Source: an uncultured Mollicutes bacterium
GTDB taxonomy: Bacteria > Bacillota_I > Bacilli_A > RFN20 > CAG-826
Assembly: GCA_900545015.1 (NCBI GenBank)
Contig: UQXJ01000055.1
Location: 1 to 5,597, forward strand
Direction of reading: 5' to 3'
Length of the DNA stretch: 5,597 nucleotides
Numbering within the stretch: position 1 is the first letter of the stretch; every line of letters begins with the position of its first letter. The translations under genes and the position numbers were made by a program. Shown piece by piece: positions 1 to 5,558 of the stretch. The notes under the pieces were generated by a model, which saw only the letters and a program-made list of their open reading frames with translations, made no database searches and was not told the DNA's origin.

Positions 1-111
1 AGGACTTTACATTTAAAACTCTTAGGAAAACGGATTTTAAAAAAAGAATTTACGATAAATAAAATATTAATTTTAAATCAGTATAAAACTACTAATTTTG
101 ATTTTATTTAA
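1..111 (+). CDS. Possible C-terminal tail of an upstream gene (unidentified)
   Basis: Frame 1 is open from the window edge through 36 codons to a TAA at 109-111. The encoded tail is basic and leucine/isoleucine-rich, beginning RTLHLKLLGKR and ending in NFDFI. I do not recognise a family. In sequence this AT-rich a 36-codon open frame is only mildly surprising, so it may be chance. If real, it ends just before the gap promoter with no obvious terminator in between. Low confidence. Confidence 0.2.
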   Translation, partial: RTLHLKLLGKRILKKEFTINKILILNQYKTTNFDFI

Positions 112-130
112 ACTGTATTTGTTATATAAT
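98..130 (+). promoter_or_regulatory. Putative gap promoter
   Basis: A perfect -10 hexamer TATAAT lies at 125-130, 37 bases before the gap start, and would give a 5' leader of roughly 30 nt. The best -35 resemblance is TTGATT at 98-103, but the 21-base spacer is too long for a standard sigma-A promoter. Closer candidates (TTTTAT around 102-107) match poorly. The -10 is convincing; the -35 is not. Confidence 0.5.
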
Positions 131-147
131 AAACACGATGAATTTCT

Positions 148-154
148 AAGGAGG
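148..154 (+). promoter_or_regulatory. Strong Shine-Dalgarno for gap
   Basis: AAGGAGG is fully complementary to the anti-Shine-Dalgarno of 16S rRNA. It sits 13 bases before the ATG at 168, slightly longer than optimal. No other start codon in the gap frame fits it better. Confidence 0.75.
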
Positions 155-167
155 AAATTAACAAATT

Positions 168-1187
168 ATGGCAATAAAAGTTGCAATTAACGGATTCGGA
201 AGAATCGGACGTCTCGCATTCAGACAAATGTTTAGAGCAGAAGGATATGAAATCGTAGCTATTAACGATTTAACAGATCCAAAAATGTTAGCTCACCTTT
301 TAAAATATGATTCAGCACAAGGTAGATATGCATTAGCTGATAAAGTTGAAGCTAAAGAAGATTCAATCGTTGTTGATGGCGAAGAAATCAAAATTTATAA
401 AGAAAAAGATGCAAATAACTGCCCATGGAAAGAACTTGGTGTAGATGTTGTTCTTGAATGTACAGGTTTCTATACAAGTAAAGAAAAAGCAATGGCACAT
501 ATTAATGCAGGAGCTAAAAAAGTTGTTATCAGTGCTCCAGCAGGAAAAGATTTACCAACAATCGTCTTCGGTGTTAACGAAAATACATTAAAAGCTGAAG
601 ATACAATTATTAGTGCTGCTAGCTGTACAACAAACTGCTTAGCTCCAATGGCAAATAATTTAAATAAATTAGCACCAATCGTCAGTGGTATTATGACAAC
701 TGTTCACGCATATACTGGTGATCAAATGGTACTTGATGGACCACACAGAAAAGGTGATTTAAGAAGAGCAAGAGCTGCTGCAGAAAACATCGTTCCTAAC
801 TCAACAGGTGCTGCAAAAGCTATTGGACTTGTTATCCCAGAATTAAATGGTAAATTAATTGGAAGCGCACAAAGAGTTCCAGTTAAGACAGGTTCGACAA
901 CAATTTTAGTCGCTGTTGTAAAGAGTGATAAAGAATTAACTCCAGCTATTATCAATGACTTTATGAAAGCACACACAAATGCTTCATTTGGTTATACTGA
1001 AGAACCACTCGTTTCAACTGATATTATCGGTATTACACAAGGTTCATTATTTGATGCTACACAAACTATGGTTAGCAAGATTGATGAAAACACATATCAT
1101 GTACAAGTAGTTGCTTGGTATGATAATGAAAATTCATATACTAGCCAAATGGTTCGTACAATCAAACACTTTGCTGAATTAAATTAG
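168..1187 (+). CDS. gap: Glyceraldehyde-3-phosphate dehydrogenase, type I (NAD-dependent)
   Basis: Cytoplasmic glycolytic enzyme that oxidises and phosphorylates glyceraldehyde 3-phosphate to 1,3-bisphosphoglycerate, reducing NAD+. The 339-residue length is normal for the family. The N-terminal Rossmann fold opens with INGFGRIGR (residues 7-15), and NDLTD at 33-37 places an Asp where NAD-specific enzymes bind the adenosine ribose. The signature ASCTTNC carries the catalytic Cys153, and the partner His180 lies in TTVHAYTGDQ. The phosphate-site region SAQRVPV has Arg236, and WYDNENSY near the C-terminus supplies the conserved Asn320. All expected residues are present. It is first gene of a gap-pgk-tpiA cluster, with its own promoter and ribosome binding site and a terminator directly behind it. 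The NAD specificity and the absence of a second gap copy nearby favour a catabolic role. Confidence 0.98.
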   Translation: MAIKVAINGFGRIGRLAFRQMFRAEGYEIVAINDLTDPKMLAHLLKYDSAQGRYALADKVEAKEDSIVVDGEEIKIYKEKDANNCPWKELGVDVVLECTGFYTSKEKAMAHINAGAKKVVISAPAGKDLPTIVFGVNENTLKAEDTIISAASCTTNCLAPMANNLNKLAPIVSGIMTTVHAYTGDQMVLDGPHRKGDLRRARAAAENIVPNSTGAAKAIGLVIPELNGKLIGSAQRVPVKTGSTTILVAVVKSDKELTPAIINDFMKAHTNASFGYTEEPLVSTDIIGITQGSLFDATQTMVSKIDENTYHVQVVAWYDNENSYTSQMVRTIKHFAELN

Positions 1188-1197
1188 TAATTATAAT
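1171..1197 (+). promoter_or_regulatory. Candidate internal promoter ahead of pgk
   Basis: A perfect TATAAT lies at 1192-1197, just past the gap stop codon. The only -35-like sequence is TTGCTG at 1171-1176, with a short 15-base spacer. A transcript from here would begin near 1204, inside the left arm of the following terminator hairpin, so it could not fold the complete hairpin and would read on into pgk. In DNA this AT-rich a TATAAT by chance is common, so this stays tentative. Confidence 0.25.
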
Positions 1198-1200
1198 AGG

Positions 1201-1227
1201 GAAAGGCCTCGGTTTTAAGGCCTTTTT
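1201..1227 (+). terminator. Intrinsic terminator / attenuator between gap and pgk
   Basis: AAAGGCCT (1202-1209) pairs perfectly with AGGCCTTT (1218-1225) around an 8-base loop. The T-run spans 1223-1227, its first three bases being part of the stem. This is a standard rho-independent shape. pgk begins 26 bases beyond it, leaving no room for a full promoter downstream of the hairpin, so some transcription must pass through or start at or before it. Confidence 0.85.
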
Positions 1228-1252
1228 CTATCTTAATAAAGGAGAATAAACA

Positions 1253-2461
1253 ATGAATACAATTGAAAATTTAAAAAATATTGCTGGAAAGAAAATTCTT
1301 GTTAGAGTCGACTTCAATGTACCATTAAAAGGTCAAGAAGTTAGAGACGATAACAGAGTCGTTGCTGCTTTACCTACAATTAAAAAACTTTTAAGTGAAG
1401 GTGCTGCTTTGGTTTTAATGTCACATTTAGGAAAAATTAAATGGGGCAAGGTCGATGATGAAGAAATCGCAAAAGAAAAAGCAAAGAATAATATGGAATT
1501 TGTTTTCCCAGTATTAAAGAAACACTTAGAAGGTGTAACTGTTAAATTCTGCCCATTCACAAGTGGTGAAGGATTAAAGAAAGCAATTGAAGAATTGAAA
1601 GCCGGCGAAGTTTTACTTGTTCAAAATACACGTTATGAAAAAGGCGAAAGCAAAAACAACCCAGATTTATCAAAAGAATGGGCAAGTTATGTTGATGGCT
1701 TTGTAATGGATGCTTTCGGAAGTGCACATAGAGCACACGCTTCAACATATGGTGTTCCAGAAATCTTAAAAGCTGAAGGAAAACCAGTTGCATTAGGCTA
1801 TTTAATGGAAAAAGAAGTTAAAAACTTAGGTGCATGTGTTAAAGGCGATGTACATCCTTATGTTGCTATCCTTGGTGGATTCAAAGTTAGCGATAAAATT
1901 AAAGTTATTGATAGCTTATTAGCAAAATGCGATAAGATTTTAATTGGTGGAGCTATGGCTTTCACATTCTTAAAAGCTACAGGTCATAATGTTGCTAAAT
2001 GTCCAGTAGAAAATGATCAATTAGAATACGCAAAGAAATGTTTTGAAAGCGGTAAGATTGTTTTACCAGTCGATAACGTTATTGCTAATGGATTTGATGA
2101 TTACACAGACATTAAAACTATTCCAAATGATAACTTCCCAGAAGGATATGAAGGTTTAGATATTGGTCCTAAATCAATCGAAATTTTTGCAAAAGAAATT
2201 GCTAAAGCAAAATTGATTTTCTGGAATGGACCTGTTGGCGTCTTTGAAGATGCTAATTTCCAAAAAGGTACAATCGGAATTTGTAAAGCAATTACAGATA
2301 ATAAAGAAGCATTCTCAGTTATCGGTGGTGGTGATAGTGCAGCAGCTGCAAAAGAATTTGGATTTGCTGATAAATTCTCACACGTCTCAACTGGCGGCGG
2401 TGCATCACTTGAAATGATTGAAAACAATGGTCATTTACCAGGAATTGATGTTATCGGATAA
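1253..2461 (+). CDS. pgk: Phosphoglycerate kinase
   Basis: Cytoplasmic kinase that transfers the acyl phosphate of 1,3-bisphosphoglycerate to ADP, giving ATP and 3-phosphoglycerate. The N-terminal substrate domain shows RVDFNVPL (18-25), SHLG (57-60), NTRY (125-128) and DAFGSAHRAHAS (153-164). The C-terminal nucleotide domain shows LGGFKVSDKI (207-216), WNGPVGVFE, GGGDSAAAA (358-366) and TGGGASLE (380-387). At 402 residues it is slightly long, because residues about 61-81 carry a charged insertion where most bacteria have a short loop after SHLG. Two departures stand out: VQNTRY instead of the common LENVRF, and Phe210 where most enzymes have Ala in GGAKV. A good ribosome binding site AAAGGAG (1238-1244) lies 8 bases before the ATG. 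It follows the gap terminator and is tightly linked to tpiA. Confidence 0.97.
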   Translation: MNTIENLKNIAGKKILVRVDFNVPLKGQEVRDDNRVVAALPTIKKLLSEGAALVLMSHLGKIKWGKVDDEEIAKEKAKNNMEFVFPVLKKHLEGVTVKFCPFTSGEGLKKAIEELKAGEVLLVQNTRYEKGESKNNPDLSKEWASYVDGFVMDAFGSAHRAHASTYGVPEILKAEGKPVALGYLMEKEVKNLGACVKGDVHPYVAILGGFKVSDKIKVIDSLLAKCDKILIGGAMAFTFLKATGHNVAKCPVENDQLEYAKKCFESGKIVLPVDNVIANGFDDYTDIKTIPNDNFPEGYEGLDIGPKSIEIFAKEIAKAKLIFWNGPVGVFEDANFQKGTIGICKAITDNKEAFSVIGGGDSAAAAKEFGFADKFSHVSTGGGASLEMIENNGHLPGIDVIG

Positions 2462-2464
2462 TAT

Positions 2465-3226
2465 ATGAGAAGAAAACTTTTATTAGGTAACTGGAAAATG
2501 AACAAAACTCCAACTCAAGCAGTTGAGTTTTGTAAAGATGCTAAAGAACTTGGCAAATTAGCAAGAGCTAATAAAGTCGATATGGGAATTTGTGTTCCTG
2601 CAGTTGATTTAGTTCCAGTTAAAAAGACTTTAAAAAATAGTTTAATTGTTGGAGCAGAAAACTGCCATTATGAAGACCATGGTGCTTTTACTGGCGAAAT
2701 TTCTATTCCAATGTTAAAAGATATCAATATTTCATGGTGTATTATCGGACACTCTGAAAGAAGAACTTATGATAATGAAACAAGCGAAAAATGTAATAAA
2801 AAGATTTTAGCTTTATTATCTAATGATATGATCCCTGTTTATTGCTGTGGTGAATCTTTAGAAACATTTGAAAAAGGCGAAACAAAAGATTTCGTTAAAG
2901 AACAAATTGTTAAAGGATTTGAAAATGTTTCAAGCGAAGATGCAGCAAAAGTTGTAATCGCTTATGAACCAATTTGGGCAATTGGAACAGGCAAAAACGC
3001 TTCTAAAGAAATCGCTGAAGATATTTGCTTATTTATCCGTAATGTAATTAAAGGATTATACGGAAGAAAAGTTGCAAATAAAGTAAGAATTCTTTATGGC
3101 GGAAGTGTAAAACCAGCTACAGTTAAAGAATATTTAACTCAACCAGATATTGATGGTGCATTAGTAGGTGGCGCATCACTTGATGTAAATTCTTATAAAG
3201 AACTTTTAACATCATTTATATACTAA
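2465..3226 (+). CDS. tpiA: Triose-phosphate isomerase
   Basis: Cytoplasmic TIM-barrel enzyme interconverting dihydroxyacetone phosphate and glyceraldehyde 3-phosphate. It has the normal length of 253 residues. The start GNWKMN supplies Asn9 and Lys11 of the active site. The electrophile His96 lies in IIGHSERR, the catalytic base Glu168 in AYEPIWAIGTGK with the mobile loop 6 at 169-177, and the phosphate-binding segments YGGSV and DIDGALVGGASL are intact. The start is fixed by homology of the N-terminus. It lies 3 bases after the pgk stop codon with no Shine-Dalgarno in range, so translation is probably coupled to pgk termination. A strong terminator follows, making it the last gene of the glycolytic transcript. 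Confidence 0.97.
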   Translation: MRRKLLLGNWKMNKTPTQAVEFCKDAKELGKLARANKVDMGICVPAVDLVPVKKTLKNSLIVGAENCHYEDHGAFTGEISIPMLKDINISWCIIGHSERRTYDNETSEKCNKKILALLSNDMIPVYCCGESLETFEKGETKDFVKEQIVKGFENVSSEDAAKVVIAYEPIWAIGTGKNASKEIAEDICLFIRNVIKGLYGRKVANKVRILYGGSVKPATVKEYLTQPDIDGALVGGASLDVNSYKELLTSFIY

Positions 3227-3246
3227 TTTGATTAGACATAATTCTT

Positions 3247-3272
3247 AAACGGCGTCTCACGACGTCGTTTTT
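3247..3272 (+). terminator. Intrinsic terminator after tpiA
   Basis: AAACGGCGTC (3247-3256) pairs with GACGTCGTTT (3261-3270) over 10 pairs, one of them G-U, closing a TCAC tetraloop. The T-run 3268-3272 overlaps the foot of the stem. It is the most GC-rich hairpin in the window and ends the gap-pgk-tpiA cluster. Confidence 0.9.
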
Positions 3273-3274
3273 CA

Positions 3275-3302
3275 TTTATTTTTGTTTCGTATACTTTATA
3301 AT
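3275..3302 (+). promoter_or_regulatory. Putative promoter of the Bax inhibitor-1 family gene
   Basis: A perfect TATAAT at 3297-3302 follows the tpiA terminator. The -35 is weak (TTTATT at 3275-3280, 16-base spacer). Transcription from here would leave a leader of about 120 nt before the coding region at 3428, long for this genome compared with roughly 30 nt for gap. Confidence 0.4.
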
Positions 3303-3351
3303 AATTGTATTGCTAACATTGAATTAAAAAGTAAAATTGAATTCAAAGTTT

Positions 3352-3419
3352 CTATTATTGATATTAGGTGAATCATAATAGTAATGCTTATAAGAAAGGA
3401 AATTGAGACACCTACTCGA
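3352..3419 (+). promoter_or_regulatory. Structured leader with distant Shine-Dalgarno
   Basis: Within the leader, CTATTAT plus GAT (3352-3358, 3360-3362) pairs with ATC plus ATAATAG (3372-3381), leaving one bulged T and a 9-base loop. Further on, the only good Shine-Dalgarno, AAAGGA at 3395-3400, lies 27 bases from the ATG at 3428. Between them TTGAG (3403-3407) can pair with CTCGA (3415-3419), one pair being G-U, around a 7-base loop. That fold would cut the effective spacing to about 10 bases. The pairings are visible; the function is inference. I do not recognise a known riboswitch class. Confidence 0.35.
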
Positions 3420-3427
3420 CCAAAAAT

Positions 3428-4213
3428 ATGGATGTTTACGAAAATAATAGTAACCCAGCAAGTACTGTATTTGGTGATGATGCTGAAAGCAAAAGCAGTT
3501 TTTTATCAAAAGTATTTTTATATTTTGGAAGTGCTGTGTTAATTACAGCAGTTGTTTGTATTGTAATAAGTGCAATTTTTAGTAAAATTTGGCCTATTTA
3601 CGATAGCGAAACAAGTTTAAATGCTTATATTGCTTTATCAACAGTTGGCGGGATCGGTTTACTTATAACTGAGATTTTCATTATGTTTAAATCACTAAGA
3701 AATAGGGGATCTTTATTAGGACCATTCATTTTATATTCTGTTTTTATGGGCGTTTTATTATCATCATTAACTTTTTACATTGGTGATTCATATACAATCG
3801 GAATCGCATTATTTATTACTTCATTAATGTTTTTTACAATGTGTGGTTTAGGTTACTTAACACATAATAAAATGAATGTATATTTAAAAATTTTTATTGG
3901 TTTAATGGTTGTTGCAACATTATTATGCTTAGTTAATTTTGTTATTCTTCCATTTGCTTTGTATGGCGGAAATTATGATGTATATTATGCTTATTGGAGA
4001 ATATATTGGATTATTGAAGCTGTAGTAATTCTTGCGTATTTATTTGTAACTTTGTTTGATATGGCAAGGATTAGAAAAATTGCTGAAAGCGGACAAGGTA
4101 GCAATAATGTCGCATTATATTGTGCATTGAATTTATATAGTGACTTTGTAGTAATGTTTCTATATGTACTTAGGTTTGTAGTAGCTATCTTTGGAAATAG
4201 CAAAAGAAAATAA
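3428..4213 (+). CDS. Bax inhibitor-1 / YetJ / YccA family membrane protein
   Basis: Integral membrane protein of 261 residues with a short polar N-terminal tail (1-24) and seven hydrophobic segments at about 29-51, 68-87, 98-118, 122-144, 151-176, 192-210 and 230-256, ending in a basic tail. Family hallmarks are FLSKVFLYFG entering helix 1, GPFILYSVFMGVLLSS in helix 3, and the C-terminal pattern LFDMARIRKIAE then LYSDFVVMFLYVLR. Asp211 and Asp239 in the last pattern match the paired aspartates that gate the pH-sensitive calcium leak in Bacillus YetJ. In bacteria the family is thought to be a calcium leak channel or, for YccA, a modulator of the FtsH membrane protease; which applies here cannot be told. 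It is some 40 residues longer than YetJ. Its only upstream Shine-Dalgarno is 27 bases away, and no alternative in-frame start exists because a TGA lies at 3404-3406. An insertion sequence begins immediately after its stop codon. Confidence 0.85.
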   Translation: MDVYENNSNPASTVFGDDAESKSSFLSKVFLYFGSAVLITAVVCIVISAIFSKIWPIYDSETSLNAYIALSTVGGIGLLITEIFIMFKSLRNRGSLLGPFILYSVFMGVLLSSLTFYIGDSYTIGIALFITSLMFFTMCGLGYLTHNKMNVYLKIFIGLMVVATLLCLVNFVILPFALYGGNYDVYYAYWRIYWIIEAVVILAYLFVTLFDMARIRKIAESGQGSNNVALYCALNLYSDFVVMFLYVLRFVVAIFGNSKRK

Positions 4214-4216
4214 ATT

Positions 4217-4272
4217 AAAAGGGGCTGTTGAAAAACTAGATTCATAACTAGTGAAAAATAGCCTCTTTTTTT
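4217..4272 (+). terminator. Long two-part hairpin with T-run at the IS left end
   Basis: AAAAGGGGCTGTT (4217-4229) pairs with AATAGCCTCTTTT (4257-4269) over 13 positions including two G-U pairs. Inside it, after an internal loop, ACTAG (4235-4239) pairs with CTAGT (4248-4252). Seven Ts (4266-4272) follow or overlap the foot. This looks like a rho-independent terminator serving the membrane protein gene, yet most of it belongs to the insertion sequence. The A-run at the other foot could let it work in the reverse direction too. Confidence 0.65.
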
Positions 4273-4283
4273 CGAAAAAAAGA
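4264..4283. repeat. Perfect 20-bp palindrome
   Basis: The segment is TC, seven Ts, CG, seven As, GA, and equals its own reverse complement. It overlaps the right arm and T-run of the preceding terminator-like fold and the left arm of the next weaker hairpin, so RNA or single-stranded DNA could adopt only one of these structures at a time. Confidence 0.9.
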
Positions 4284-4310
4284 CCAAAAACACTAAATTA
4301 ATGGCCTTTT
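4278..4310 (+). repeat. Second hairpin upstream of the transposase
   Basis: AAAAGACCA (4278-4286) pairs with TGGCCTTTT (4302-4310), with one A-C mismatch, around a 15-base loop. The Ts at 4307-4310 make it resemble a weak terminator. It shares bases with the 20-bp palindrome. Functional role is inferred only from position. Confidence 0.4.
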
Positions 4311-4311
4311 G

Positions 4312-4343
4312 ATATAATAATCTTCGCCAGAGGATTATTATAT
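4312..4343 (+). promoter_or_regulatory. 11-bp inverted repeat spanning the transposase -10 box and start codon
   Basis: ATATAATAATC (4312-4322) is the exact reverse complement of GATTATTATAT (4333-4343), with a 10-base loop. The left arm contains TATAAT (4313-4318), the best -10 for the transposase; no clear -35 is seen. The loop and right arm carry the Shine-Dalgarno-like AGAGGA (4329-4334) and the AT of the ATG at 4342. A transcript starting near 4325 would lack the left arm and be freely translated. A transcript reading in from outside would fold the hairpin over the start. Confidence 0.6.
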
Positions 4344-5553
4344 GGGTCATTTTACCACGATTCAGATGCTTTTAGACATACCAACTACACTAGAAGCTAA
4401 GGAAAAAGAACAAATTGACATTTTTTTGTCATTATTAGACGAATCTAATGTTTCAGAAATATTAGATAGAAGTGTTAAAAACAATACTTCAAAAGGAGGA
4501 AGAATAGGCTATAACAAATATAGAATGTTCGCTATGATTTTGTATGGCTTTACCTTCTATAAAGTTACACTGAGGGAGCTAGAAAGTGTTTGTAAATTTG
4601 ATATTCGTTTTATTTATATCATGAATGGCGAAATACCAAATTACTCTACGATATGCAAATTTATCAATACCTTCATGGTCCCTTACATAAAAGAAATTTT
4701 CGCTTGTGTTACTAAATTAATATTTAAAAAATTAGACTTAAAAATGGACGTCGCTTATATCGATGGGACTAAATTTGAAGCAAACGCTAACAAATACAAG
4801 TTCGTATGGAAGCCGACCACCTTTCATGAACGTATAACATTAAAAGTATCAAAAATAATAAGTGATTATAATTTAATAGATAATTTTCAGACACCATCAT
4901 TGATTACTAGCAAAACTATCGCCTTAGCAATTAATAATCTGTATGAAAAGAAAACTGACATAGAACGTTTTAACAGTGTTAAAAAGGCATTAGAATCAAT
5001 ATTTAAAAAAGTACTCGAGTATGAAGAAAAAGAAGAAAAATGTGGCAGCAGAAAGTCGTATTACAAAACGGATATAGATGCTACTGCTATGGCTTTAAAA
5101 TCTGATTATTATTCAGGTTTAGGATCAAACATGCACGCTGCCTATAATGTTCAAATTATGGTTATAAGTGGTTTTGTTATGATGGCCTATGTTAGTCAAT
5201 CAAGAACCGATATTCATGATTTTATTGATACAATCGAAGCTTTTCATCATTATTATCAATGTTTTCCAGAAAAAATATGTGCCGACGCTGGATGTGGCTC
5301 GCTCGAAAATTACAAGTACCTCAAAACAAAATGCATTAAATCTTTTGTAAAGCATCAGTCATGGGAAGGAAATGTTTCTGCTAAGTATCCAGATTGTTAT
5401 AGACTAAACGAAGATGGAAAAACAATAACTTGTCTTAATGGAAACATAGGGGCACAAGTAGAACTAGAAAATCGACACGTCAAAAGGTCTAACAATGTTT
5501 TTTTCAAGGTAACAGGATGTAATTCATGTTCGTTTTGCATGTACTGTCGCTAG
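4342..5553 (+). CDS. IS1182-like DDE transposase, C-terminally truncated
   Basis: Catalyses cut-and-paste or copy movement of its own element by a DDE (RNase H-fold) active site. The N-terminal region (about 55-130, including YNKYRMFAMILYGFT and PNYSTICKFI) matches the DUF772/IS1182-type DNA-binding domain. The first catalytic Asp is Asp141 in YIDGTKFEANANKYKFVWKP, and the second is Asp315 in ICADAGCGSLENYKYL. A cysteine cluster Cys393, Cys396, Cys399, Cys402 follows, after which the frame ends at a TAG (5551-5553). The third catalytic Glu, which in this family sits about 50 residues beyond the cysteines, is missing, and at 403 residues the protein is short for a family usually well above 430. 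A supporting Shine-Dalgarno AGAGGA precedes the ATG by 7 bases, and the start sits in an inverted repeat. It is likely inactive unless read on by recoding. Confidence 0.85.
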   Translation: MGHFTTIQMLLDIPTTLEAKEKEQIDIFLSLLDESNVSEILDRSVKNNTSKGGRIGYNKYRMFAMILYGFTFYKVTLRELESVCKFDIRFIYIMNGEIPNYSTICKFINTFMVPYIKEIFACVTKLIFKKLDLKMDVAYIDGTKFEANANKYKFVWKPTTFHERITLKVSKIISDYNLIDNFQTPSLITSKTIALAINNLYEKKTDIERFNSVKKALESIFKKVLEYEEKEEKCGSRKSYYKTDIDATAMALKSDYYSGLGSNMHAAYNVQIMVISGFVMMAYVSQSRTDIHDFIDTIEAFHHYYQCFPEKICADAGCGSLENYKYLKTKCIKSFVKHQSWEGNVSAKYPDCYRLNEDGKTITCLNGNIGAQVELENRHVKRSNNVFFKVTGCNSCSFCMYCR

Positions 5554-5558
5554 CCTAA

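Noticed and set aside
722..976. Open frame on the minus strand inside gap
   Set aside because: It is a shadow of the strongly conserved gap coding frame, with no ribosome binding site and no recognisable protein.
2101..2427. 108-codon minus-strand open frame inside pgk, and shorter ones at 1333-1560 and 1557-1793
   Set aside because: They mirror pgk codons; the pgk frame carries every family motif, so the antisense frames are by-products of codon bias.
3318..3346. Two copies of ATTGAATT, the second within the palindrome TTGAATTCAA, as an operator
   Set aside because: Such short AT-rich repeats are expected by chance here, and the spacing of 18 bases and single palindrome match no regulator I recognise.
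3384..3542. Small open frame starting at ATG 3384 with AGGTGA upstream, overlapping the membrane protein start
   Set aside because: The product resembles no family and most of it lies out of frame over the clearly real Bax inhibitor-family gene; spacing to AGGTGA is long. A translated leader peptide cannot be excluded but is not supported.
3991..4350. 119-codon minus-strand open frame across the membrane protein end and the IS tip
   Set aside because: It runs across a gene end, a terminator hairpin and an IS boundary, and its sequence is the low-complexity reverse of those; no start signal.
168..5553. Mycoplasma-type genetic code (UGA as Trp)
   Set aside because: All genes use TGG for Trp and none contains an in-frame TGA, so the standard bacterial code suffices.
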